Source: a virus. Taken from it: DNA of 22,042 nt. Shown here one piece after another: positions 13,838-19,468 of the stretch (positions within the stretch are counted from its first letter, which is position 1; each line of letters starts with the position of its first letter). Under the pieces are notes generated by a model. That model made no database searches, had not been told where the DNA came from, and worked only from the letters and a program-made list of their open reading frames with translations. The DNA is taken from positions 1 to 22,042 of the IMG/VR virus record IMGVR_UViG_3300018416_002324; one strand, written 5' to 3'. The translations under genes and the position numbers were made by a program.

Positions 13838-14395
13838 ATGAAAGTACGGAATATTATATCTGGGACATTGTCCCTATTGTTAGTAGCTAGTGGTGCTATA
13901 TTCACTGTTCAAGAACTTAAGGCTCAAGAAGAGTCTCAGAAACAGCAACAACTACAGATAGAAGCAGAGATTGCTGATATCCAATTTCAAGAACAGTTGC
14001 AGTGTATGGCACTCAACATATATCATGAAGCAAGAAGCGACTCTACTCTGGGTCAAGAAGCTGTAGGGTTCGTAACAATGAACCGAGTCTACAACTCTAA
14101 GTATCCAGATACGATTTGTGATGTTGTGTATCAAGCACATGTAAACAGTAAAGGTCAACCCATTCGAAACAAATGCCAGTTCTCTTGGTACTGTGATGGC
14201 AAATCAGATGTACCTAAGAATCAGGCTAAATTTGAAGAAGCAATGCACAATGCAGAGTGGGTAATGAAATACTATGGTATTGAACGTGACATTACGGACG
14301 GCGCCATAATGTATCACGCATACTATAGCAACCCTTACTGGTCTTTGCATTACACAAGAACAAGTCGAATTGAGTCTCACATTTTTTATAAATAA
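13838..14395 (+). CDS. SleB/CwlJ-type cell wall hydrolase (probable lysis protein)
   Basis: ATG 13838 follows GAGGCAG. Residues 1-22 form a signal-anchor segment, followed by a Gln/Glu-rich coiled linker (29-55). The Hydrolase_2 domain begins with CMALNIYHEARSD (Glu64 of YHEAR is the presumed catalytic residue), continues GQEAVGFVTMNRV and YPDTICDVVYQ, then CQFSWYCDGKSD with conserved Cys and Trp, and ends AYYSNPYWS. This family cleaves peptidoglycan as a lytic enzyme or amidase-like hydrolase, and marine T4-like phages use it as endolysin. The N-terminal hydrophobic segment suggests Sec export (signal-arrest-release type). Its TAA overlaps the next late promoter. Confidence 0.88.
   Translation: MKVRNIISGTLSLLLVASGAIFTVQELKAQEESQKQQQLQIEAEIADIQFQEQLQCMALNIYHEARSDSTLGQEAVGFVTMNRVYNSKYPDTICDVVYQAHVNSKGQPIRNKCQFSWYCDGKSDVPKNQAKFEEAMHNAEWVMKYYGIERDITDGAIMYHAYYSNPYWSLHYTRTSRIESHIFYK
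14387..14394 (+). promoter_or_regulatory. T4-type late promoter TATAAATA
   Basis: Exact consensus late box at the end of the hydrolase gene, preceded by a T run, 39 bases before the kinase start. Confidence 0.78.
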
Positions 14396-14432
14396 GAGAA
14401 AGACACAAACTATATCAAGGACTTAAATAAAA

Positions 14433-15314
14433 ATGCGTGGTTTTTCGACTTACTTAACAGAGGCTTTAGTCGAAGAGTATCTATCGGAACAGTACGATAT
14501 TCTTCTAGAAAAACTGATCACATTCGGTGGTCAGGCTTATCCTAAATTTGGTAACATTGTCATCATGGCAGGTGGGGCTGGATCAGGAAAAGGATTCATT
14601 AAGGACAAGTTAGTCGGTATCGAAGGTAAGACATTTGATGTAGATGAACTCAAGGGAGCGGCAGCCGCATCTCCTGCTATTCAAGCACGTATTAAGAAAG
14701 AACTTGGACTAGACATTCAGAAGATTGGCGCTGATCTTAAGAAGCCAGAGAACGTTGCTAAGATGCATCAGATTGTTGGTGACTACTTAGACCTAGACAA
14801 TCGTGTAAAGAAAGCATTGTACAGAGGCATTCTACTTGCAGATCCAGACCGTAAGCCGAATCTAATATTTGATGTAACACTCAAAGACTTACGCAAACTA
14901 CAAAATATTTCGAGTCAAGCCCAAGCACTAGGATACGCAAAAGAGAACATCCATATCGTATGGGTAGTTAATGATATCGAAGTTGCAAAAGCACAGAACC
15001 TAAAACGTAGCCGTACAGTACCCACAGAAATATTAGTCAATACTCATCGTGGAGCATCTCAGACCATGCTTGATATTGTAAGCATGGGCAAGACGTTGAA
15101 AAAGTACATGGATGGCGACATCGTGTTTGCGTTTAATAAAGTAGGCGTAGATAGTACGATCTCTAAGTCTACCAAAGGCGGCATGTACGTGAAAGATGCT
15201 AATTACTTCTATGTTAAGAGAAAGCAGAAAGACGTTACTCCAGCCGATAAGCTAGATAAGACGTTGAGAATGAAGATCAAATCATATGTACCTGCTAATT
15301 CAGAGTGGCTGTAG
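14433..15314 (+). CDS. P-loop (zeta-toxin/AAA_33-like) kinase with possible capsid-targeting N terminus
   Basis: ATG 14433 follows AAGGA. The 293-residue protein has Walker A GGAGSGKG (47-54) after a NIVIMA beta strand, then TFDVDELKG, a helical insert, LIFDVTLKD (Walker-B-like), and WVVNDIEVAKAQNLKRSRTV with the Arg-rich lid typical of zeta-toxin/polynucleotide-kinase-like enzymes. The substrate is unknown. The N terminus MRGFSTYLTEALVEEYLSEQ resembles the T4 capsid-targeting sequence of internal proteins (MKTYQEFIAEA) and has L-x-E sites (LVE, LSE, LLE) like those cut by the gp21 prohead protease. With a perfect late promoter upstream, it could be packaged in the capsid and injected. That is inference. 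Confidence 0.75.
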   Translation: MRGFSTYLTEALVEEYLSEQYDILLEKLITFGGQAYPKFGNIVIMAGGAGSGKGFIKDKLVGIEGKTFDVDELKGAAAASPAIQARIKKELGLDIQKIGADLKKPENVAKMHQIVGDYLDLDNRVKKALYRGILLADPDRKPNLIFDVTLKDLRKLQNISSQAQALGYAKENIHIVWVVNDIEVAKAQNLKRSRTVPTEILVNTHRGASQTMLDIVSMGKTLKKYMDGDIVFAFNKVGVDSTISKSTKGGMYVKDANYFYVKRKQKDVTPADKLDKTLRMKIKSYVPANSEWL

Positions 15315-15318
15315 AGAT

Positions 15319-15326
15319 CATAAATA
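15319..15326 (+). promoter_or_regulatory. T4-type late promoter CATAAATA
   Basis: One mismatch from TATAAATA. The downstream bases (ATATGAGAGAA) are almost the same as those after the late-like box at 18439 (ATACATGAGAGAA), suggesting a shared late-promoter extension. Drives the bilin operon. Confidence 0.6.
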
Positions 15327-15380
15327 ATATGAGAGAATAAACTATGATCGCAATAGCGACAAATGAATTGGAGATGAAAA

Positions 15381-15941
15381 TTGAATTTAAAACAGCTAAC
15401 AGCAGAAAACCATAGATCAGCAGAACGCAAAGAGTTTGCTAAAATATTGATGAGCGGCGAGATTGACCCCGCTCTCTATTACAGATACTTAATTAACCAA
15501 TCCCAAAACTACGTTGTACTTGAGCAGGCTCTCAAAGAGCTGGCATTTCCTCATGAGTTTAGGTCCGTGTTTAGAGCAAAGCGCATTATTAATGACCTGC
15601 AAGAACTTGAGGAAACTTATGGCTTCACGTATGACGAACACCTGATATGTAGATCAACCCAAGAATATGCAAGTCACATCGAAATGCTTCTTATGAACGA
15701 AGATGTAGACGGAATAATTTCGCACTTATATGTGCGACACTTTGGAGATATGTATGGCGGTGCAATGATCGCTAAACGTATTCCAGGTAGTGGTACGATG
15801 TATGAATTTGATAATAAGGAATCTATGAAAGAGAACATTCGGCTGTTGCTGAATGATAATATGGCAGATGAGGCAAACAGGTGCTTTGCCTTTGCGATTA
15901 GACTATTTGAGGAGCTATTACATGAAGAGCGAATTGGATGA
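15381..15941 (+). CDS. hemO: Heme oxygenase (phage HemO/HO1-like)
   Basis: The start is TTG 15381: GGAG at 15370-15373 gives 7-base spacing, and the nearby ATG codons are out of frame. The 186 residues follow the HO1 fold: LTAENHRSAE near the N terminus supplies the proximal heme ligand His11, and HLYVRHFGDMYGGAMIAKRI matches the distal-helix Gly-rich motif (GD.xGG) that holds oxygen above heme. The enzyme opens heme to biliverdin IX-alpha, CO and iron using electrons from ferredoxin or similar. Shorter than plastid or cyanobacterial enzymes but sized like phage HemO. It lies in one operon with the bilin reductase at 16068, which would use its product. The rare TTG start may lower expression. 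Confidence 0.85.
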   Translation: MNLKQLTAENHRSAERKEFAKILMSGEIDPALYYRYLINQSQNYVVLEQALKELAFPHEFRSVFRAKRIINDLQELEETYGFTYDEHLICRSTQEYASHIEMLLMNEDVDGIISHLYVRHFGDMYGGAMIAKRIPGSGTMYEFDNKESMKENIRLLLNDNMADEANRCFAFAIRLFEELLHEERIG

Positions 15942-16071
15942 ATCATTTGAAAGACTAATGGTTGCTTTTGGAGAGAGGCAGAAAAGACTTGATCGAATTA
16001 ATACGATGCTATATGGTCTTTATGTACTCATCATAGTAACTACAGTTGTGGGAGCAGTGGTGTTCAAATGA
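15922..16071 (+). CDS. 49-residue single-pass membrane peptide between hemO and pcyX
   Basis: ATG 15922 follows GAGGAG at 15909-15914 inside the end of the heme oxygenase gene, a 20-base overlap. The frame opens further upstream, but no ribosome site supports an earlier start. Residues 1-27 are a charged helix (ELDESFERLMVAFGERQKRL), and residues 29-48 are a membrane helix (LYGLYVLIIVTTVVGAVVF) ending in Lys. The TGA stop overlaps the ATG of pcyX (ATGA). This three-gene coupling suggests a role in the same pathway, for example tethering the enzymes to the membrane. That is inference. Confidence 0.65.
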   Translation: MKSELDESFERLMVAFGERQKRLDRINTMLYGLYVLIIVTTVVGAVVFK

Positions 16072-16754
16072 GTATTATATGGGAAAGTTTGATTGATCTA
16101 CAAAACAATCTAATATCACAACTTGAAGAAGACGCAACCGAGATTCGAGAACCTGGCATGGAAAGATTCAATCAGCCTGGTTGGGTAAACAGAGTTTGGC
16201 GTAACGATAACTACAGACGGGCTCACGTAGATGTTGTTGATATGCGTGAAGAGAAAAAGTTGTGGATGATGCATGTATGCGTTTTTCCTCACGTACATAA
16301 TGACGGACCAATCTATGGGTTTGACGTTATTGCTGGTGCTAACAAGATGACTGGAGCATTCTATGACTTCTCATCTACCACTAATCAAGATCATCCTATG
16401 ATTGAGCATTTCGCAAAGATTGCTAAGACGCTAGAATGGAAAAGAGAAAGAGAGTTACCGCCATGGGCGAAAGCAATCTTCAGTGATCATATGATCGCCG
16501 CTGGTATGGTCAAAGAGCCGGCAGAGATCGATCAGATATGTAAGGTTGCCAGAGAAGGTCTGTGTTACTACAAGAAGAACATTGGCAAGTATAACGGATA
16601 CTCAGATAGCGATTTCGGTAAAGCAACTCAAAACTATTATGCTACACATCAAAAAATGAATCCTCACACTCCTAACGTGATGAAGAGTCTAGGACTAGAT
16701 CCAGATGATGTTGATGCATTTATATCCGAGTCTTTATTTCCTGAAATATTGTAA
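16068..16754 (+). CDS. pcyX: Ferredoxin-dependent bilin reductase, PcyX-like
   Basis: ATG 16068 overlaps the preceding TGA. The 228 residues match the ferredoxin-dependent bilin reductase fold. WMMHVCVFP holds His69, equivalent to PcyA His88, and GPIYGFDVIAG holds Asp86, equivalent to PcyA Asp105. MTGAFYDFSSTTNQDHP follows the PcyA substrate-pocket segment. Asp55 seems to stand where PcyA has Glu76. The PcyX group, known from uncultured oceanic phages, reduces biliverdin to phycoerythrobilin, so with heme oxygenase the pair would make a pink bilin from heme in two steps. PcyA, PebS and PcyX cannot be separated for certain by eye; the non-cyanobacterial context favours PcyX. No ferredoxin gene is seen in this window. 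Confidence 0.83.
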   Translation: MSIIWESLIDLQNNLISQLEEDATEIREPGMERFNQPGWVNRVWRNDNYRRAHVDVVDMREEKKLWMMHVCVFPHVHNDGPIYGFDVIAGANKMTGAFYDFSSTTNQDHPMIEHFAKIAKTLEWKRERELPPWAKAIFSDHMIAAGMVKEPAEIDQICKVAREGLCYYKKNIGKYNGYSDSDFGKATQNYYATHQKMNPHTPNVMKSLGLDPDDVDAFISESLFPEIL

Positions 16755-16807
16755 TATGATCTTTACATAAGATTCGTCTAATGTAATATGATTTTTACAT
16801 AAGATTC
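16750..16807 (+). repeat. Two 26-bp direct repeats, each an inverted repeat, period 32
   Basis: TGTAATATGATYTTTACATA plus AGATTC occurs at 16750-16775 and 16782-16807 with one difference. Each copy contains ATYTT-tacat-AAGAT, which can fold or bind a dimeric regulator. The copies are 32 bases apart, about three helix turns, and lie directly upstream of the barrel/PiT genes. Probable operator or double regulator site. Confidence 0.65.
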
Positions 16808-16825
16808 ATAAAAGCTTTATATAAT
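16794..16825 (+). promoter_or_regulatory. Possible promoter for barrel-PiT operon
   Basis: TTTACA (16794-16799), inside the second repeat copy, and TATATA/TATAAT at 16818-16825, spacing 18-20. The spacing is long, so an activator may be needed. Confidence 0.35.
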
Positions 16826-16852
16826 CTTCACATTTTTGATATACATAGAAGT

Positions 16853-16905
16853 GTGTAGGCAATAACGCCTATACGTTTGTGAGCGCAGGGGTAAAGCCTG
16901 CAAGC
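16853..16905 (+). promoter_or_regulatory. Structured 5' leader with two hairpins before the ribosome site
   Basis: Hairpin 1: GTGTAGGC (16853-16860) with GCCTATAC (16867-16874), 8 bp with one G-U, 6-base loop. Hairpin 2: GCGCAGG (16883-16889) with CCTGC-aa-GC (16897-16905). AAAGGAG starts only two bases later. It could control translation of the outer-membrane protein and PiT. It matches no riboswitch I recognise. Confidence 0.5.
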
Positions 16906-16918
16906 AAAGGAGAAATGT

Positions 16919-17461
16919 ATGAAAGCACTATTGCTTGCCATTTTGGCAAGCGTGTTCGTGTGTCCAGCTTATGCTGAGATTGCAGAACACAATTACAAAG
17001 TAAAGAAAGACGATTGGACATATACGTATCGACATAGAGAAGGTACCTGGCATACTGAAGTTGGAAAGAAAGTAGGACCAATTGCAGTCATGTATAGACA
17101 CGCTGATCTTATTGATGCAAAAGAAAATCGTATAAAATTCACACACAACATCTACAAATCAAACCACTTCAAACTCGACCATCGTATTGAGTACCGTCAT
17201 TTCGACACCAAAGAATCCCACTGGCGCTATCGTTTCATTCTATTTGCAAAACGCAAGATTGCTGATAGCGTTTGGCTATGGGCAAAGATTCAACCAAGAA
17301 TCAGTTTAAAAGATGAGAAAGTGTTTGACGCACGTGACCAATTTGGTGTACAATACAGAAATGGTAAATTGAAAATATCTCCCTTTGTAGAGAGGGGAGC
17401 TACTGAAGACTACAAGCATAAGCAGATTGTTTATGGTACACACGTAGAATACGAGATATAA
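16919..17461 (+). CDS. Small outer-membrane beta-barrel protein upstream of PiT
   Basis: ATG 16919 follows AAAGGAG. Residues 1-19 are a signal peptide ending AYA. The mature 161 residues show alternating aromatic/basic beta strands (YTYRHREGTWHTEVG, VMYRHADL, HRIEYRHFDTK, WRYRFILFAKRK, WLWAKIQPRIS, FGVQYRNGKLKISPFVERG), ending THVEYEI. This pattern is that of an 8- to 12-strand outer-membrane barrel, related in style to KdgM/DUF2490-like porins. The many Arg, Lys and His residues facing the strands would favour an anion such as phosphate. It sits 12 bases before the phosphate permease in one operon, suggesting an outer-membrane pore paired with an inner-membrane transporter. Masking of the phage receptor is the alternative. 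Confidence 0.72.
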   Translation: MKALLLAILASVFVCPAYAEIAEHNYKVKKDDWTYTYRHREGTWHTEVGKKVGPIAVMYRHADLIDAKENRIKFTHNIYKSNHFKLDHRIEYRHFDTKESHWRYRFILFAKRKIADSVWLWAKIQPRISLKDEKVFDARDQFGVQYRNGKLKISPFVERGATEDYKHKQIVYGTHVEYEI

Positions 17462-17473
17462 GGAGTACGTAAT

Positions 17474-18439
17474 ATGGAAATGTTAACACTATGGAGCGCA
17501 GTTGGGTTCCTATTCGCCGCTTATGCGGTAATCGCAAATGATTCAGTACAGACGCTAGGTACTTGGATGGCATCTAACAATGAGCGTTTCAACTACAAGA
17601 CGTTATGGGCAGCCGCAAGTGCAGTACTACTTGCAACGCTTTGGTATGGTTGGACAGTGAATGGCGGTGACATTAGTTACGGTCGTCTAAACAAGATTCC
17701 CTGGCAAGAGGTTCAATGGTATCATGCCGCAGCCCCAGCCATTCTTGTTGCACTGACTAGACTTGGTGTACCTGTATCTACTTCATTCTTGGTGTTATCA
17801 GTATTTGCTTCAACTTTCGTGTTGGAGAAAATGCTTATGAAATCGATCATGGGGTATGGTGTAGCCGCAGGCTTTGCATACATGATATGGTTTGCTATCA
17901 CTAAGTATGCTGGTCATTGGTTCGATGAGACACAGCCTGTAACTGAAGATAACAAAAAGTATTGGCGTATTGCTCAATGGTTTGCAACTGGTGGATTGTG
18001 GTGGACTTGGCTGTCACATGACATGGCAAACATCGCAGTATTCTTGCCACGTGTAGTTCCTGTAGACTTGATGATTGTGATCTCTGCCGTTTTCGTGGCA
18101 GGGCTGTTCTTCATGTTTAGAGAGCGTGGCGGTAAGATCCAACAGATCGTACTAGAGAAGCATAACACTCGTTATGTCCGAAGTGCGACACTGATCGATC
18201 TGTTCTACTGGTTATGCTTATACTTCTTCAAAGAACTCAATGACATTCCTATGTCTACTACTTGGGTCTTTGTTGGTCTACTTGCAGGACGTGAACTCGC
18301 AATGGCTACATACTTTGGTAAGCAAAAGACCAAGAGTGTGTTCCCATTAGTTGCGAAAGACTTTGGCAAGATGATGGTAGGACTTGGCGCATCTGTTGCT
18401 CTAGTATTGCTAGTGCATTATGTGATAAATCCTATGTAA
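17474..18439 (+). CDS. PiT-family inorganic phosphate permease
   Basis: ATG 17474 follows AAGGAG. The 321-residue protein has about 8-10 membrane helices and the duplicated PiT signature: ANDSVQTLGTWMAS and GVPVSTSFLVLS in the first half, SHDMANIAVFLPR and DIPMSTTWVFVGLLAGRE in the second. These correspond to the GAND and PVSTTH motifs of proton/sodium-coupled phosphate carriers. The central hydrophilic loop is short, which gives a compact member; bacterial PitA is longer (about 500 residues). It should import phosphate through the inner membrane during infection. Marine phages more often carry pstS or phoH for phosphate stress, so a PiT permease is a less common solution. It ends just before a late-like TAAATA box. 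Confidence 0.86.
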   Translation: MEMLTLWSAVGFLFAAYAVIANDSVQTLGTWMASNNERFNYKTLWAAASAVLLATLWYGWTVNGGDISYGRLNKIPWQEVQWYHAAAPAILVALTRLGVPVSTSFLVLSVFASTFVLEKMLMKSIMGYGVAAGFAYMIWFAITKYAGHWFDETQPVTEDNKKYWRIAQWFATGGLWWTWLSHDMANIAVFLPRVVPVDLMIVISAVFVAGLFFMFRERGGKIQQIVLEKHNTRYVRSATLIDLFYWLCLYFFKELNDIPMSTTWVFVGLLAGRELAMATYFGKQKTKSVFPLVAKDFGKMMVGLGASVALVLLVHYVINPM

Positions 18440-18446
18440 CTAAATA
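18439..18446 (+). promoter_or_regulatory. Late-like promoter box ACTAAATA
   Basis: Overlaps the PiT stop region. Two mismatches from TATAAATA, but the following ATACATGAGAGAA is nearly the same as that after the late box at 15319. Too close to the 45-residue ORF (ATG 18451) to be its only promoter. Confidence 0.35.
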
Positions 18447-18450
18447 ATAC

Positions 18451-18588
18451 ATGAGAGAAAAATGGAAGGCATTAGTAGACTGGCTTGCAAACCCAATGGT
18501 ATTCATGTGGGGTACTTTTGCCTTCTTTTTTATTAAGGGCTTAGTCTGGCTCGTATTGTTGTTTTTTGGTTACTATTTTGTAACTTAA
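18451..18588 (+). CDS. 45-residue membrane peptide
   Basis: ATG 18451 to TAA 18586-18588. Residues 1-12 are charged (MREKWKALVDWL), and about 15-44 are very hydrophobic with Phe, Trp and Tyr (FFFIKGLVWLVLLFFGYYF), long enough for one helix or a tight pair. No good Shine-Dalgarno sequence is seen, and the start is 11 bases after the PiT stop, so it may be coupled to PiT. The clear membrane pattern argues for a gene, the missing ribosome site against. Its stop is four bases before the tmRNA -35 box. Confidence 0.5.
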   Translation: MREKWKALVDWLANPMVFMWGTFAFFFIKGLVWLVLLFFGYYFVT

Positions 18589-18591
18589 TGC

Positions 18592-18620
18592 TTGACACAA
18601 GCCCATTACCATGTTATATT
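18592..18620 (+). promoter_or_regulatory. Sigma70-like promoter of tmRNA
   Basis: TTGACA (18592-18597), 17-base spacer, TATATT (18615-18620) with TG before it. Expected start is near 18627, just before the tmRNA acceptor piece. Confidence 0.8.
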
Positions 18621-18621
18621 A

Positions 18622-18629
18622 GATAAATA
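18622..18629 (+). promoter_or_regulatory. T4-type late promoter GATAAATA overlapping tmRNA start
   Basis: One mismatch from TATAAATA, immediately after the sigma70 -10 box. Late transcripts would begin near 18636, at or inside the acceptor piece. Confidence 0.45.
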
Positions 18630-18695
18630 AGAGTGATTCGCTGAAGCTTATCAACGCTGGACAGGACTCGGGTGCGACTCCCGACAGCTCCACCA

Positions 18696-18777
18696 AAAGT
18701 ACATTGCGCCTTACTGCAATAAGGTGTCTTTGCAGGGACACAGACCTCGCAAGGGTCGAAGACAATGTATTTTTGAT
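18696..18777 (+). other. tmRNA intervening segment, folds as closed three-hairpin junction
   Basis: Begins right after the encoded CCA and ends at the first base of the coding piece. AAAGTACATTG (18696-18706) pairs with CAATGTATTTT (18763-18773), 11 bp with one G-U. Inside are CCTTA/TAAGG (18709-18724), GTGTC/GACAC (18724-18741) and GACC/GGTC (18743-18757) hairpins, with loops of 6, 8 and 7 bases. The segment should be removed by RNase P and 3' processing enzymes, leaving two RNA pieces. Confidence 0.75.
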
Positions 18778-18863
18778 GGGGCTGAAGTAGGAATCGACTG
18801 ACAGAATAGAGAACGTGGAGAATTCGGGCGCAAGCTCCGTTAACGCAAGAACCTAAACTAAAC

Positions 18864-18908
18864 GCAAACGATAACTTTGCACCTTCAGAGTACGCCCTAG
18901 CGGCATAA
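18864..18908 (+). other. tmRNA tag reading frame ANDNFAPSEYALAA
   Basis: Fourteen codons from GCA 18864 to TAA 18906, preceded by ACTAAAC, with hydrophobic ALAA end as needed for ClpXP-type proteolysis. The charging alanine is added before the first encoded residue. Confidence 0.92.
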
Positions 18909-18920
18909 ACTGACGGGCTG

Positions 18921-18954
18921 CCGACTTGCCTTGGAACAGAAAAGTCGGACCAAG
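18921..18954 (+). other. tmRNA H-type pseudoknot
   Basis: CCGACTT (18921-18927) pairs with AAGTCGG (18942-18948), and the loop CTTGG (18930-18934) pairs with CCAAG (18950-18954). It lies just after the tag stop, where tmRNAs carry pseudoknots. Confidence 0.75.
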
Positions 18955-18979
18955 TTTCAATAATAAGAAAGGAAATCTA

Positions 18980-19348
18980 ATGAAACTCGTAATTGCAACT
19001 GTTGCGGCATTAACAGCAACCACTGCATATGCAGACTCTATGTGGTCATTCGGTGGTGACGTAGACGCTAACTATGCTGTAGATGCAGAACGCATGACAG
19101 TTGACATCGAACCGGCGTTGACATTTTCACCAACTGAAGGCTTGAACTTTGTAACAAGCACAGAGTTGGCACTATGGGATAACGAATTGGTAGCAGATAA
19201 CACTATCGAAGTTATGCCTACGCTTGATTTCGAATTAAACTATACTATGGGCGCAATGGATTCTGTAGAGTACTATGCAAAGACAAAGTACAACCTAGAG
19301 TCTGCCGCACGTGAAGAGATTCATATCGGCGCAACTTTTAGCTTCTAA
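18980..19348 (+). CDS. Small outer-membrane-type beta-barrel protein (122 aa)
   Basis: ATG 18980 follows AAAGGA at 18968-18973. The frame opens further upstream to a TTG at 18926, but that part lies in the tmRNA. Residues 1-19 are a signal peptide ending AYA. The mature protein of about 103 residues has amphipathic strands (MWSFGGDVDANYAV, RMTVDIEPALTFS, LNFVTSTELALW, NTIEVMPTLDFELNYTM, SVEYYAKTKYNL) and ends EEIHIGATFSF with a terminal Phe, the classic signal for Bam-dependent insertion. It resembles a compact eight-strand barrel. Acidic, unlike the basic barrel at 16919. A superinfection-exclusion or receptor-masking role is possible; no family is recognised. Confidence 0.72.
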   Translation: MKLVIATVAALTATTAYADSMWSFGGDVDANYAVDAERMTVDIEPALTFSPTEGLNFVTSTELALWDNELVADNTIEVMPTLDFELNYTMGAMDSVEYYAKTKYNLESAAREEIHIGATFSF

Positions 19349-19368
19349 AAGCGCAAACTATTAAGATA

Positions 19369-19396
19369 AAAAGAGGCGGAATTACTCGCCTCTTTT
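19369..19396 (+). terminator. Rho-independent terminator (bidirectional shape)
   Basis: AAAAGAGGCG (19369-19378) pairs with CGCCTCTTTT (19387-19396), 8-base loop; A-rich and T-rich flanks would let it act on both strands. It separates the tmRNA/barrel unit from the replication block. Confidence 0.9.
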
Positions 19397-19407
19397 CACA
19401 AAATGTA

Positions 19408-19436
19408 TTGACAGAGACATTGATATCTGTTATTAT
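19408..19436 (+). promoter_or_regulatory. Sigma70-like promoter of dsbA-like gene
   Basis: TTGACA (19408-19413), 17-base spacer, TATTAT (19431-19436) with TG before it. Confidence 0.8.
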
Positions 19437-19468
19437 GAACACTCATTTAATCAACATGAGGATATAGT

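Larger units (their letters stand above)
18630..18957 (+). ncRNA. ssrA: Circularly permuted (two-piece) tmRNA
   Basis: The acceptor piece comes first. A T arm TCGGG-TGCGACT-CCCGA is followed by CAGCTCC and an encoded ACCA ending at 18695. The coding piece starts at 18778 with GGGGCTG, which pairs with CAGCTCC over 7 bp and creates a G3-U70 pair, the alanine identity mark of tmRNA. Next comes GGAATCGACTG in the D-loop position. The resume codon is GCA at 18864-18866, and the tag reads ANDNFAPSEYALAA then TAA (18906-18908), ending in the protease signal ALAA. A pseudoknot follows at 18921-18954. tmRNA with SmpB frees stalled ribosomes and tags the broken protein for degradation. Permuted forms occur in Alphaproteobacteria and in some cyanobacteria and betaproteobacteria; the ANDN tag start fits Alphaproteobacteria. 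The 5' boundary of the acceptor piece and the 3' end of the coding piece are approximate. Confidence 0.93.

Noticed and set aside
15344-15415. 23-residue ORF overlapping the heme oxygenase start
   Set aside because: No good ribosome site and too short; a leader peptide role cannot be supported.
16750-16807. Pho box upstream of the phosphate permease
   Set aside because: The repeats do not contain the CTGTCAT-type half-sites with 11-base period expected for PhoB; kept only as an unassigned dyad repeat.
16853-16905. Known riboswitch
   Set aside because: The hairpins match no class I recognise by core motif; described only as a structured leader.
18926-18979. Longer N terminus for the barrel gene from TTG 18926
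   Set aside because: It overlaps the tmRNA pseudoknot and would bury the signal peptide; ATG 18980 has a good ribosome site.
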